Notes: generated by a model from the letters alone, not told the origin. Shown: positions 20,889 through 30,358, counted from the stretch's first letter. The stretch: DNA of 64,000 bases from Rickettsia endosymbiont of Cantharis rufa (GCF_964026445.1 NZ_OZ032150.1:1116001-1180000), one strand, 5' to 3'. Numbers and translations are program-made.

Positions 20889-22214
20889 TTATTTATTATC
20901 TATCACCTCTATACCTTTCTTTATCAAATGCATTATATAATATATACCTGCTCCGAAAATTATCACATACACCACTACAAAGGCAATTAGAGAAATAAAT
21001 ACATACTTGCCAAGTACCGGCGATACCATATCAGCCGTTTTTAAAATATTATATACTATGTAAGGTTGTCTACCTACCTCGGTTACGAACCAACCGGCAA
21101 GTACTGCAATAAAACCCGAAGGTGACATTAGCATATACCAATATTGAAACCAATGCGTAGTATATAATCTTTTTTTCAAATAAAGATATAAGCCCGCTAC
21201 ACCTGTAAATATCATTAAGAAACCGATGCCTATCATAATACGGAAGCTAAAAAATACTACTGCAACCGGCGGACGCTCTTCTTTTGTCCATTCTTTTAAT
21301 CCTTTCACTTCACCTTCTAAGCTATGCGTTAAGATTAAACTACTGACATAAGGTATTTCTATAGCATATTTTGTTTTTTCTTCTTCCCCGTCAGGAAAGC
21401 CAATAAGATTAAAAGCCGCTCCTTTTTCCGTGTTCCAAATACCTTCCATAGCTGAGACCTTGACCGGTTGATATTTAAGGGTATTTAAACCATGTAGATC
21501 ACCGATAAATATTTGAATAGGCGCAACGATTAATGCCATTAATACCGCCATAAAAAGCATAATTTTAGCATGTTCTTTATAACGATAATTTAGTAAATAA
21601 AAACTACCGACGCCACCGATAACAAAAGAAGTAGTTAAATAAGCCGCTGTAATCATATGGAAAAAGCGATAAGGAAAAGATGGATTAAAAATAATTTCCA
21701 GCCAATTTAAAGGATAAAAGAACCCTTCGCCTCGCAATTCAAAACCCGCAGGCGTATGCATCCAGCTACTAGCTGCAAGTATCCAAAAAGCTGAGATTAC
21801 AGTACCGATAGCAACTATTAACGTAGAAATAAAATGCACTTTTTTACTGACTTTATTAAAGCCAAATAACATTATACCTAAAAAAGAGGATTCGAAAAAA
21901 AAAGCAGTAAATACTTCAAAACCGAAAAGCGGACCGAGGACATTTCCAACCTTATCTGAAAAATTTGACCAATTAGTACCGAATTGATAAGACATTACAA
22001 CGCCTGAAACTACCCCCATACCGAAAGTAATGGCAAAAATCTTCACCCAAAATTTGTATATTTCTTGATAAACTTGACGATTTGTTTTTAACCATAACCC
22101 TTCAATTACCGCTAAAAAGCTTGCAAGCCCTATAGTAAAAGCAGGGAATATTATATGAAAGCTTATAGTAAAAGCAAATAGAATCCTTGATAATAATACT
22201 TGATCAAATTCCAT
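20889..22214 (-). CDS. cydA: Cytochrome bd-type quinol oxidase subunit I (CIO-like, short Q-loop)
   Basis: 441 residues. Haem ligands can be placed at His in FTISFHIIFPAFTIG, His in PYRFFHMITAAYL and Met in the FSFRIMIGIGF segment. The quinol-site GRQP motif reads TEVGRQPYIVYNILKT. It is ~80 residues shorter than E. coli CydA because the Q-loop insertion is missing, the form seen in cyanide-insensitive oxidases. It is the first gene of cydA-cydB-DUF2474; the upstream 370 bp hold two palindromic repeats and no gene. Confidence 0.95.
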   Translation of the reverse strand: MEFDQVLLSRILFAFTISFHIIFPAFTIGLASFLAVIEGLWLKTNRQVYQEIYKFWVKIFAITFGMGVVSGVVMSYQFGTNWSNFSDKVGNVLGPLFGFEVFTAFFFESSFLGIMLFGFNKVSKKVHFISTLIVAIGTVISAFWILAASSWMHTPAGFELRGEGFFYPLNWLEIIFNPSFPYRFFHMITAAYLTTSFVIGGVGSFYLLNYRYKEHAKIMLFMAVLMALIVAPIQIFIGDLHGLNTLKYQPVKVSAMEGIWNTEKGAAFNLIGFPDGEEEKTKYAIEIPYVSSLILTHSLEGEVKGLKEWTKEERPPVAVVFFSFRIMIGIGFLMIFTGVAGLYLYLKKRLYTTHWFQYWYMLMSPSGFIAVLAGWFVTEVGRQPYIVYNILKTADMVSPVLGKYVFISLIAFVVVYVIIFGAGIYYIMHLIKKGIEVIDNK

Positions 22215-22240
22215 GTTTAAGCTGCTGCTTTAAGATTCAA

Positions 22241-22364
22241 CGTCATTGCGAGGAAAAATTGAAAATTTTGACGAAGCAATCTAGTTAAAAATTCCGATTT
22301 ATAGTAATTTTTTATTATTTTCTGGATTGCCACGCTCCTTGCAGTCGCAACCTTATTGCATGAC
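22241..22364. repeat. Type A palindromic repeat, diverged right arm
   Basis: cgtcattgcgaggaaaaatt at the left; right side gattgccacgctccttgcag followed by a degenerate ttattgcatgac. Upstream of cydA. Confidence 0.65.
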
Positions 22365-22381
22365 TCAAGAAAAATGTTCGA

Positions 22382-22497
22382 TGTCATTCCTGTGAAAGCA
22401 GGAATCCAGCGTAAAGCGAGATAAATCGAGCTTTTAATTTCAAAAGTTTGCTGTATTTACACTTTTTTTTGGATTCCTGCTTTCGCAGGAATGACAT
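22382..22497. repeat. Type B palindromic repeat
   Basis: Left arm tgtcattcctgtgaaagcag, right arm ctgctttcgcaggaatgaca. The inner segment cagcgtaaagcgagataaat is shared with the elements at 40971 and 47446. Together with the preceding repeat it fills the ~370 bp between cydA and the DUF2671-like gene. Confidence 0.8.
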
Positions 22498-22584
22498 AAA
22501 ACGAGCTGTACAACAACACCTGTAGTCGCTTAGCTAATGACGAAAAAACTGAGGTGTACAATAATCAATACAATATTGATTTAA

Positions 22585-22857
22585 TTAGCCGCCTTTGCTA
22601 TTATTAAATTCTATCTGGTTAGTTTTAGCAAATTTTCCTTTTTCGAAACTCCAATTATAATGAACATTTACTATTCTTACTTCTGTGACATTAATATCAC
22701 CATTGGGCAATTGCGTTACATCATACCCTTTTCGGATAGAGTCCGTAATTAATAAACTTGCTTGACAAATATATTTTACATCAAAGAACGGGGAATCGTC
22801 CTCCTTAGACTTTTCTTGTTCTTCTAAAAAATTATTAGATAATTCTTTTTCTTGCAT
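22585..22857 (-). CDS. Small protein, DUF2671-like
   Basis: 90 residues. An acidic, disordered N-terminus (MQEKELSNNFLEEQEKSKED) is followed by a compact domain, FFDVKYICQASLLITDSIRK, then VRIVNVHYNWSFEKGKF. It fits what I recall of DUF2671, a family largely restricted to Rickettsia, with no known function. No signal peptide or membrane helix. Divergent from the ABC exporter gene, with which it shares a ~170-bp intergenic region. Confidence 0.6.
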   Translation of the reverse strand: MQEKELSNNFLEEQEKSKEDDSPFFDVKYICQASLLITDSIRKGYDVTQLPNGDINVTEVRIVNVHYNWSFEKGKFAKTNQIEFNNSKGG

Positions 22858-23030
22858 TTCTATTGATTTTGAAGTTATTTCCTGAATTTTGTAGCATTAT
22901 TTAAAGTAAGAAGCAAGGTTTGTTTATTATTTTTCCATACATTTAATATTTTTAGGTATATTTTTGCAAAATAATTAAATTGAATATATGCTCTAAAATA
23001 ATAGTAAAAAATATATTGAGGTCCATTATC

Positions 23031-24800
23031 GTGATAAAATACCCTACTTTATCCAAATCAACATTTAGCTTAGGTATTTATTTTTTAAAATTCGATAAAG
23101 TTAAAATTACTTTATTGACCGTGATCTGTATTTTACTCGGCATGATTCCAGCAATTGATAGTATATTACTTCAGAAAATTATTGATTTAATTGAATCTTT
23201 CAGTGATGAGAATGCAGATAACCTTTTATCTTCGATGATTTACTGGGCAGTATTTTATGCTCTTTGGTGGGAGAGTATTAATATAGCATATCGTTCATAT
23301 GATTATTTATATCTAAAGACTATGCCTGTAATAAAAGGGAAGATATTAAATGAACTTTATAATTATACACAGTATCATAGTCATAAATTCTTTCAGGATA
23401 ATCTAGCGGGGCATATTAGCAATCGTATTACCGAAACCGCAAGATCGTTCGAGATGATCATTTCGATATTCGGTGAAAAAATTCTTCGTAAACTCGCTAT
23501 TATTGTATTTGCATTAGTTGCTTTATATTCGGTACATTACGTTTTTGCTACAATATTTATCTTATGGATTACGGTCTTTTTAGGACTTAGTGTTCTTTTC
23601 TCGAATAAAATCAATAAATACTCATTAAATTATGCTAGAAGCCAATCTTTTGTTGCCGGTAGTGTTGTAGATGCAATTAGTAACATTAATGCGGTTAGAA
23701 TGTTTACAGCCCATAAATTTGAACGTCAGCATTTAGAAACAAGAGTAGAAAATGCCGTAGCCGATGAGCAAACTATGCAATTTTTCATGTTCAAATTACG
23801 CTATGCTCTTGGAACTTCTTGCTCAATAATGATCTTTATAATGATCTATTACTTATCTAAACTTCGTAGCGAACTATCTATAACAATAGGTGATTGCGTA
23901 TTAGTACTAACATTATGTATAAATGTAGCAGACGATATTTGGGATTTAACGCAAGAAATCGGCGATATGTTCGAGCAGGTCGGTGCATTTAATCAAGGCC
24001 TATCCCTAATGGCACCACATATTATAACGGATATTGAGAATGCTACTCCTCTAGATATAAAAGAAGGAGTTATTGAATTTAGAAACGTTACATTTAATTA
24101 TCATCGCAACAATAATCTATTTTATAATAAGTCGGTATTAATACCAAGTAAACAAAAAGTAGGGCTAGTCGGATTTTCCGGTTCAGGGAAAACCACTTTT
24201 ATTAGTTTACTTACTAGGTTGCACGATATAGAAGAAGGGATGATTTTAATAGATAATCAAAATATCAAACATGTAACTCAAGACTCTCTAAGAAAAGCTA
24301 TTAGCCTTATACCGCAAGAACCGGTACTTTTTCATCGTACTATTTTGGAAAATATCAGATATGGGAAAAAAGATGCTACTCTTGAGGAAGTTATAGAGGC
24401 GGCAAAATCTGCACATATCCATGAGGTTATCGATAATTTACCTGACGGTTACGATACTATGTGCGGTGAGCGGGGGAATAACTTATCAGGCGGTCAGCGC
24501 CAAAGAATTATTATAGCAAGAGCTATCTTAAAAAATGCTCCTATTTTAATTCTCGATGAAGCAACAAGTGGTTTAGATAGCGAAACGGAAAGCCTAATTC
24601 AAGAATCCATGGGATATTTAATGCAAAATAAAACCGTGATAGTTATTGCTCACAGATTATCTACTTTACTAAACATGGATAGAATTTTAGTTTTTGAAAA
24701 AGGTAGCATAGTCGATGACGGTAGCCACACCGAATTACTAAAAAATAGTAAGCTATATCAAAAATTATGGAACTCTCAAGTTAAAGGATTGATAGTGTGA
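23031..24800 (+). CDS. ABC exporter, half-size (MsbA-like)
   Basis: 589 residues: six-helix membrane domain (~20-310) followed by an ATPase domain. ATPase motifs: Walker A GFSGSGKTT, Q-loop LIPQEPVLF, signature LSGGQRQR, Walker B APILILDEATSGLDS, switch His IAHRLST. Start is set at GTG 23031 because TGAGG lies at 23017-23021; an upstream TTG at 22980 would add 17 residues with no ribosome site. The substrate is unknown. Close to the ABC pseudogene at 10111-11444, so the genome once carried at least two such exporters. The stop codon overlaps the queA start region. Confidence 0.9.
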   Translation: MIKYPTLSKSTFSLGIYFLKFDKVKITLLTVICILLGMIPAIDSILLQKIIDLIESFSDENADNLLSSMIYWAVFYALWWESINIAYRSYDYLYLKTMPVIKGKILNELYNYTQYHSHKFFQDNLAGHISNRITETARSFEMIISIFGEKILRKLAIIVFALVALYSVHYVFATIFILWITVFLGLSVLFSNKINKYSLNYARSQSFVAGSVVDAISNINAVRMFTAHKFERQHLETRVENAVADEQTMQFFMFKLRYALGTSCSIMIFIMIYYLSKLRSELSITIGDCVLVLTLCINVADDIWDLTQEIGDMFEQVGAFNQGLSLMAPHIITDIENATPLDIKEGVIEFRNVTFNYHRNNNLFYNKSVLIPSKQKVGLVGFSGSGKTTFISLLTRLHDIEEGMILIDNQNIKHVTQDSLRKAISLIPQEPVLFHRTILENIRYGKKDATLEEVIEAAKSAHIHEVIDNLPDGYDTMCGERGNNLSGGQRQRIIIARAILKNAPILILDEATSGLDSETESLIQESMGYLMQNKTVIVIAHRLSTLLNMDRILVFEKGSIVDDGSHTELLKNSKLYQKLWNSQVKGLIV

Positions 24801-26011
24801 GTTTTATGAAACTATCTGATTTTGACTTTGATTTACCAAGCGAGCTTATTGCACAACACCCATCTGATAAACGTGACCACTCAGATTTATTAATTGCTGC
24901 TACAACACCTATTAAAACTAAATTTTATAATATAATTGATTACTTAAATGAAGGGGATTTATTAGTTTTTAATAATAGTAAAGTGATAAAAGCAAAGTTA
25001 TATTTGGGAGAAAATATTACAATAAATTTGAATCAAAAATTATCAGATATAGTAAATTCAGTTGGATTCGGATACAAGGAGCGAGGAGCAAATCCTATAA
25101 TAGGTGAGACGACGAGTAACGCAGTAGGCGAGTCCAAATCAATTGACTATGATTGTTGGACGGCTTTTGCGAAGCCTGCTAGAAAGTTGCATGTGGATGA
25201 TGAATTTTATTTTGATAATCACAAGGTAATAATTACTGAAAAGCTTGCGATGGGTGAGATTAAAGTAAAATTTGTACTTGATGATATTTCGGTATTTGAA
25301 TTTTTGGATAAATATGGTGAGATGCCTTTGCCGGTTTATATTAGACGCTCTAAACGTCATTGTGAGGAAGGGCGCAGTCCTGACGCGGCAATCTCATTAC
25401 AAAATCCTAAGATTGCCACGGCATCCCAAAGGATGCCTCGCAATGACGATAGACTAGACAACGAACGCTATCAAACTGTCTATAGTCAAATAGAAGGCTC
25501 AGTTGCAGCCCCGACAGCAGGGTTGCATTTTACTAAGGGTATACTTGATAAGCTTGAAGCAAAAGGCATACAGACTGCATTTTTAACATTACATGTGGGA
25601 GCGGGAACTTTTTTACCTGTAAAAACCGAAAATATTCACGAGCATAAAATGCATACCGAGTATTGCTCCATTACTCCTGAAACTGCCAAAATCATCAATA
25701 AAGTAAAACAAAGGGGGGGGCGCATTATTGCAGTCGGCACTACGACACTTAGAACACTTGAGAGTTCTTGCAGTAACGGCATCGTAAAAGCAGGTGATTT
25801 TGAAACCGATATCTTCATAACCCCGGGTTTTAAATTTCAAACGGCAGACATGCTACTTACTAATTTCCATTTTCCGAAATCTACTTTATTTATGCTCATA
25901 TGTGCTTTTGCCGGATTTAAAGAGATGCATGAATTATATAAATATGCTATAAAAGAAAAAATGTGTTTTTTTAGCTACGGCGATGCAACACTTTTATATA
26001 GAAAAATATGA
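24797..26011 (+). CDS. queA: tRNA preQ1(34) ribosyltransferase-isomerase, with two repeat insertions
   Basis: Transfers the ribosyl part of SAM to preQ1 at tRNA position 34 to form epoxyqueuosine. Family motifs: SDFDFDLPSELIAQHPSDKRD, LVFNNSKVIKA, YGEMPLPVYI, SVAAPTAGLHF, HVGAGTFLPV, TTLRTLES, TNFHFPKSTLFML. At 404 residues it is ~50 longer than usual. The excess is two in-frame palindromic repeat insertions, 25061-25143 and 25355-25448, adding e.g. RHCEEGRSPDAAIS. Start: GTG 24797 has AGGA 7 bases upstream and overlaps the ABC stop (GTGTGA), while homologues usually begin at ATG 24806 (MKLSDFD); both are possible. Confidence 0.9.
   Translation: MSFMKLSDFDFDLPSELIAQHPSDKRDHSDLLIAATTPIKTKFYNIIDYLNEGDLLVFNNSKVIKAKLYLGENITINLNQKLSDIVNSVGFGYKERGANPIIGETTSNAVGESKSIDYDCWTAFAKPARKLHVDDEFYFDNHKVIITEKLAMGEIKVKFVLDDISVFEFLDKYGEMPLPVYIRRSKRHCEEGRSPDAAISLQNPKIATASQRMPRNDDRLDNERYQTVYSQIEGSVAAPTAGLHFTKGILDKLEAKGIQTAFLTLHVGAGTFLPVKTENIHEHKMHTEYCSITPETAKIINKVKQRGGRIIAVGTTTLRTLESSCSNGIVKAGDFETDIFITPGFKFQTADMLLTNFHFPKSTLFMLICAFAGFKEMHELYKYAIKEKMCFFSYGDATLLYRKI
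25061..25143. repeat. Repeat insertion 1 inside queA (palindromic, unassigned type)
   Basis: Adds ~28 residues (GFGYKERGANPIIGETTSN...) where QueA homologues have a short loop before WTAFAKPARKL. The outer parts ttggattcgg...agcgagg and cgagtaacgcagtaggcgag...ccaa are loosely inverted copies. Boundaries approximate. Confidence 0.6.
25355..25448. repeat. Type A repeat insertion 2 inside queA
   Basis: cgtcattgtgagg at the left and cctcgcaatgacg at the right, inner gcggcaatct / agattgccacgg. Read through in frame, it adds ~32 residues between PVYIRRSK and NERYQTVY of QueA. Confidence 0.85.
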
Positions 26012-26336
26012 ATAGTATTAAAGGGTATTCTTTTTTGTAAATCTAGCCAAATTACCCTTTATAGAAGAAATTTGGCTTTTTGGTTCACGCGTGCGAGGTG
26101 ATAATCGTGAACGTTCTGATATTGATATTGCCATCCTCTGTCCTAATGCAAGTAAAGATGACTGGCAACAAGTTTTAGAAAAAATATATGATGCAGATAC
26201 ACTTTTAAAAATAGATTGTGTACGATTTGATACATTAAATGATGATGATAAATTTAAACAAAATATCATTAATTTTAAAAAAATTCTTTATAAAGAAGGA
26301 GAAGTTCTAATGGGAAAAATATTTTGGCAAGATTAA
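26009..26336 (+). pseudogene. MNT nucleotidyltransferase (MNT-HEPN pair), N-terminus disrupted
   Basis: Minimal nucleotidyltransferase: LAKLPFIEEIWLFGSRVRGD, then NRERSDIDIAILCPN with the GSx(n)DxD metal motif. An ATG overlapping the queA stop (26009) reads MNSIKGYSFL and stops at once, while the conserved frame is open from 26022 without an ATG; a frameshift near 26030 probably separated them. Initiation at GTG 26091 would lose the catalytic GS. In intact pairs MNT is the antitoxin that AMPylates the HEPN toxin. The frame now runs into the HEPN start (LMGKIFWQD) and ends at TAA 26334. Confidence 0.75.
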
Positions 26337-26690
26337 TTTAAAACACTAGGGCAAGTTATACAACGCTTACATGAGGTTATAGAGAGAACTAAACTAGATA
26401 AAGATCCTATTTTTTTAGATGCTGCTATTCAACGATTTGAATTCGTAATAGAACTATTTTGGAAAGTATTAAAGAAAATACTAGCTTATGAAAAAATTGA
26501 TAGTACTACTCTGAAAGATGTCTTAAGTAAAGCTTTTCAATTTAGCATGATCGATGATGAAAAAATGTGGCTCGAAATGCTTGATGATCGTAATATTACT
26601 TCACATGCTTATAAATATGAAGATGCAAAACGAGTTTTTGGGAATATAAAGTTATACCTACCGATTTTAAAAAAACCTATAACAAACTAG
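26310..26690 (+). pseudogene. HEPN partner (nucleotidyltransferase substrate-binding type), early stop
   Basis: From ATG 26310: MGKIFWQD, in-frame TAA at 26334-26336, then the same frame continues FKTLGQVIQRLHEVIERTKL, AAIQRFEFVIELFWKVLKKI, DRNITSHAYKYEDAKRV to TAG at 26688. This is the four-helix HI0074/HEPN fold. The HEPN RxxxxH motif is represented by RNITSH, so the RNase-type centre survives in sequence. No start codon lies soon after the stop, so the full protein cannot be made without readthrough. It sits 16 bases before zapE. Confidence 0.75.
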
Positions 26691-26706
26691 AGAAAAAATA
26701 TTTTGG

Positions 26707-27759
26707 ATGATTAAATCCTCTACTTCATTAATACTGGATGAAAAACAGATCGCTTTATTAAAGGAATTAAAACAACTAGCAGCAGAACTTAATAAGCCTA
26801 GAAGTTTATTTAAATTCTTTAATCAAAACAATTTAAAAAGCGGTATTTATTTATACGGTCCGGTGGGTAGTGGTAAGACTATGCTGATGAATTCTTTTTT
26901 TGAAGAATTAACCACGCCTAAAATAATAATACATTACCAGAACTTTATGCAGGAAATTCATAAAATAATGCATAAATTACAAACAGAAAATCAAAAGGAT
27001 ATTATTCCAAAAATTGCTAAAGATTGTGCTAAAAAAGTCAGAATTCTTTGTATAGATGAATTTGAAATTAAAGACATAACCGATGCAATGATAATCGGCA
27101 GATTATTTAGTGAATTAATAAAGCAAAATATTTTTATTTTTATCACCTCTAATACAATACCTAATAATCTTTACAAAGATGGACTACAACGAGAATCTTT
27201 CTTGCCTTTTATAGAGATCATTAATAACAGATTTTATGTTAAGTGTCTTGATAATCACCACGATTATCGATTTGATAAGGCTTTAGGAGTTAAAGGGGAT
27301 AGAATCATTTATCCCTTAACTTTAGAAAACCAAAACAAACTTAAAAAAATTATCACGGATATTAGCGATAATAACCTTGTTTCTCAAAATATTGAGGTTC
27401 TAGGTAGAGAAATATCATTTCAAAAAGTTCATAAAAAAATATTAGTAACAGATTATAATGAATTATTTACACGCGACCTTAGTTATATTGATTACGTTAA
27501 TATTTGCCAAAATTTTAACGTTATTATAACGAGGAATGTTCAAATTATTGAGGCTAATGATACGAACACGGCCGTAAGATTCATTAATTTTATCGATAAT
27601 GCCTATTTCTACAAAATCCTATTATTTATGACTCTTCAAGATAAACCTACTAAAATATATCAAGGTTCTAATCGGAGCGAAGAATTCAAGCGTACAATAT
27701 CAAGACTAAATGAAATGAATAGTGAATCATATTTATTAAATAATGATTTTAGGAATTAG
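26707..27759 (+). CDS. zapE: AFG1/ZapE-family AAA ATPase
   Basis: 350 residues. Walker A YLYGPVGSGKTMLMNSFF, Walker B VRILCIDEFEIKDITDAMII, and sensor FIFITSNTIPNNLYKDGLQR, with the family block HYQNFMQEIHK between them. ZapE binds the division machinery in E. coli; AFG1/LACE1 in mitochondria helps degrade unassembled respiratory subunits. The C-terminal domain (residues ~180-350) contains the typical RFYVKCLDNHHDYR. The ATG overlaps the sequence GGATGA after the HEPN remnant. Confidence 0.92.
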   Translation: MIKSSTSLILDEKQIALLKELKQLAAELNKPRSLFKFFNQNNLKSGIYLYGPVGSGKTMLMNSFFEELTTPKIIIHYQNFMQEIHKIMHKLQTENQKDIIPKIAKDCAKKVRILCIDEFEIKDITDAMIIGRLFSELIKQNIFIFITSNTIPNNLYKDGLQRESFLPFIEIINNRFYVKCLDNHHDYRFDKALGVKGDRIIYPLTLENQNKLKKIITDISDNNLVSQNIEVLGREISFQKVHKKILVTDYNELFTRDLSYIDYVNICQNFNVIITRNVQIIEANDTNTAVRFINFIDNAYFYKILLFMTLQDKPTKIYQGSNRSEEFKRTISRLNEMNSESYLLNNDFRN

Positions 27760-27791
27760 TTTCCTTGGGAGGCTATCTGTAAATAAACTTT

Positions 27792-27868
27792 AACCGATAA
27801 TTTAATTTTTTTCGGTTAGCAATTATAAGATTTTTTGAAATATGGATAACTATTCCTTCAAAAATCTT
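27792..27868 (+). terminator. Possible hairpin terminator after zapE
   Basis: Two inverted pairs: aaccga (27792) with tcggtt (27812), and aagattttttgaa (27827-27839) with ttcaaaaatctt (27857-27868). The T-rich tail is weak, so termination is uncertain. Confidence 0.3.
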
Positions 27869-27910
27869 ATCAATTTTCGCTAAAAAAGCTCTTTAATTAC
27901 TAATTAAAAT

Positions 27911-28001
27911 TTATTTATAACCTCTAAGAAATTTAATAAATTCATCAGTATTGATCTTTATATCGTCTTCTAAATGTTCTTCTGTTGTCTTATCTACATA
28001 A
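27911..28001 (-). pseudogene. 3' end of the GT61 glycosyltransferase gene, cut off by IS21
   Basis: On the minus strand this reads VDKTTEEHLEDDIKINTDEF then IKFLRGYK and a stop (TAA at 27911-27913). It is the missing C-terminus of the glycosyltransferase at 30450-31360: deleting the IS21 element and one copy of the 4-bp target repeat joins ...YYPFY directly to VDKTTEE in the same frame. Confidence 0.8.
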
Positions 28002-28023
28002 TGTCAACAGCGGTCGAAAAATG

Positions 28024-28854
28024 GGTCGCACCTCCATTTTACAGATGTGGATATTAAAAGGCTATACGTTCAATAAGAGTTCCGATGACTTTATCATGAA
28101 TATCCAATGACTTGGAAAAACAAATTGTTTTACGTGTCAGTCTTTTGCATCTTGTTCTAAGATTTAAGTTACCCCGTTCTATCCGTTGAGTATATTTTTT
28201 ACTAACAATGTGTTTTTTGGGATCTAATAACCTAGCATAACTTCCCCATCCATCTGTAAAGTAAAAAGTAACCTTAAAATCCTCCGGTTTTTTTCAGTAA
28301 TGATTCTGATGTGCTATCACATCTCGTACCAAAAGTATAAGCAACTACTTTTAACAAAATCTTATCCAAAGAATACCAAAGCCATCTTTGTTTGGATTTA
28401 TTCTGTACATAAGGCCATTGTTCATCTATTTCAGGAGCAATAATTACTTCTATCGTATTGATAGAATGATTTATCTTTTTTAACGCTAGATTTTTTTAAA
28501 ACACGGATAACCGTATTGATACCCACTTTTAATACTCTTACTGTATCCCTAACTCCAGAGCCATTGATTGACATATCTACTATCTGAGCCTTGACTCCAG
28601 GCTTAGAGGCATTATTAATATATTACAGTTGAAAATATCGATTACACTGCTTGCATTGATATCTCTGTTGTTTTGAAATTGAATATCCCGCCTTTACTAC
28701 TTTTTCTGTGTCGTTATAATATCTACACTTAACATCTATTCTTGATCTACACTTAACATATATTCTTGTCATAACTCCTTAACTATAATTCTCTCTTATT
28801 ACTGTTTGAGGATTATAGACTATTCATGCTAAGCTGCAATACGGGGGCGCGGCC
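28024..28854 (-). mobile_element. IS1-family element, copy B (defective)
   Basis: 831 bp, nearly identical to copy C and similar to copy A, in reverse orientation. Ends: GGTCGCACCTCCATTTTACA at 28024 and ...CGGGGGCGCGGCC at 28854. It keeps the InsA stop after RYFQL and the InsB frame breaks seen in the other copies. It abuts the IS21 terminal repeat on the left and cuts istB on the right with no shared target repeat, pointing to an adjacent deletion. Confidence 0.87.
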
Positions 28855-29334
28855 ACTTTTTTAAGTATAGCGCCTAGATTTCCCTGATTTAGTCCTGCAT
28901 TAAGTACGAGCATTAAATCCGCAGCTGTTATAAATTTAGTCTTGATTCCACATTGCGTAGCTGCATAACCAAGGGCAATAGCTATATGTGTTTTTCCTAC
29001 TCCAGAAGGATCAAGCAAAATAATGTTTTCTTGTCTTTCTACAAAAGATAGGGAACTTAGATTTTCCAGAACCTTGCGTTTGACTCCTGTAGCAAAATCA
29101 TAGTCAAAATCATCCAGCGTTTTTATAGCAGGAAAGTCTGCCATTCTTGTGAGTATTGATTTACTCCTATTTTGTCGCGCCAACAACTCTGTTTTTAATA
29201 TTGACTCAAGGAAATCCGTATAACTTGAGTCTTCTTTACTAGAAGGACTGTGCGATATCAAAATAATTTTCAGCTACCTGAACAAGATTTAATGAGTGGC
29301 ACATCTCTGCTATACGTTGGTGCTGCAGGTTCAT
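28855..29334 (-). pseudogene. istB: IstB ATP-binding helper of IS21, truncated and frameshifted
   Basis: The true start is ATG at 29334: MNLQHQRIAEMCHSLNLVQV, then AENYFDIAQS and a frameshift near 29250 into SKEDSSYTDFLESILKTELL. Walker A reads LLDPSGVGKTHI (the first Gly of the usual GPPGVGKT is Asp). The protein is cut after GAILKKV by IS1 copy B, which supplies a false tail. IstB is an AAA+ protein that directs the IstA transposase; this one cannot work. Confidence 0.85.
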
Positions 29335-29350
29335 AATGCCTCCAATATAT

Positions 29351-30358
29351 CTAGTATACGCATAGGGAATGCTGCAAAGAAACTGTAGAAAATCGTTCTT
29401 CTTTACCTTCCATAATCTCTAATACCGCAGGATGACTACCGCTATAATCCAATGGTAGTGGTTGAGGAGTACTCCTCTCAGACTTTAATCTTTTTACAGG
29501 TATTTCACCTGTGGTGCCATGCACACGCATATTCGCTATATCTCGCAGCCATTTTAGCACCTCTGAATTTGCAGTATCCACATCCAACACTAGCTCTGCT
29601 GTTTTTAATTTTGTCACTAATGGGTTATAAAAGCTTTCTCTGAGATATCTATTAAATCGCTCAACCTTGCTCTTGGTTTTTGCTTGATAAGGTCTACACA
29701 CTCTTAAGCGGAAACCATAATGTTTTGCAAAATCTAGCATTCCTTTATTAAAAAGATGTATGTCAAGACCATACGTATCTCTACCCAGTATTACTGTTTT
29801 CATATTGTCATAAAGCACTTCTTTTGGTACTCCGCCAAAATATTCAAATGCACGCTTATGGCATTCTATTAACGTTACAAGCTTCTCATTAGTAACAAAT
29901 TCCACATAACTTGCTCGACTATATCCTAATGTAGCTACAAAAGCTGATAAAGTGTTCTTGCCTTTACGAAATTCAATCCAATCAACTTGCATCTGTTTAC
30001 CGGATGCAGTCTCGAATCTTACCATATCCTCCTGCTTAGCTGCTGGCTTTATGCTTTTTAAATAATCTCTGAGTTGGGTCATCTTGCCCGTGTAACCCAT
30101 CTCCTTTATCTCTTGAAACAATACAGTGCCGGGTAGCGATATAGGATAGGCTGATTTTATTCTTTCGCTCAAGTACTCCTTATACGGGGCTAGCTTTGTT
30201 ATCAACTTCCTCCCATCCTTATATTTAGGGCTACCATCATATTTTAAATATTTACGTACTGTATTTACTGAAACACTTACTTCTCTTGATATACTTCTTA
30301 GGCTTGTGTCTTGTTTATTTAATATTTTTATTTCCATTATTTGCTCCAGTATTATCAT
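29351..30358 (-). CDS. istA: IS21-family transposase IstA
   Basis: 335 residues, open throughout. The N-terminal helix-turn-helix is SLRSISREVSVSVNTVRKYL. The DDE catalytic core has QMQVDWIEFR (first Asp), KEVLYDNMKTVIL (second Asp) and KTKSKVERFNRYLRESF (Glu). It cuts and joins the IS21 ends with IstB help. The length fits the shorter IstA subgroup, though some IstA proteins are longer, so a C-terminal loss is possible. The partner istB is destroyed, so this copy is probably immobile. Confidence 0.85.
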   Translation of the reverse strand: MIILEQIMEIKILNKQDTSLRSISREVSVSVNTVRKYLKYDGSPKYKDGRKLITKLAPYKEYLSERIKSAYPISLPGTVLFQEIKEMGYTGKMTQLRDYLKSIKPAAKQEDMVRFETASGKQMQVDWIEFRKGKNTLSAFVATLGYSRASYVEFVTNEKLVTLIECHKRAFEYFGGVPKEVLYDNMKTVILGRDTYGLDIHLFNKGMLDFAKHYGFRLRVCRPYQAKTKSKVERFNRYLRESFYNPLVTKLKTAELVLDVDTANSEVLKWLRDIANMRVHGTTGEIPVKRLKSERSTPQPLPLDYSGSHPAVLEIMEGKEERFSTVSLQHSLCVY

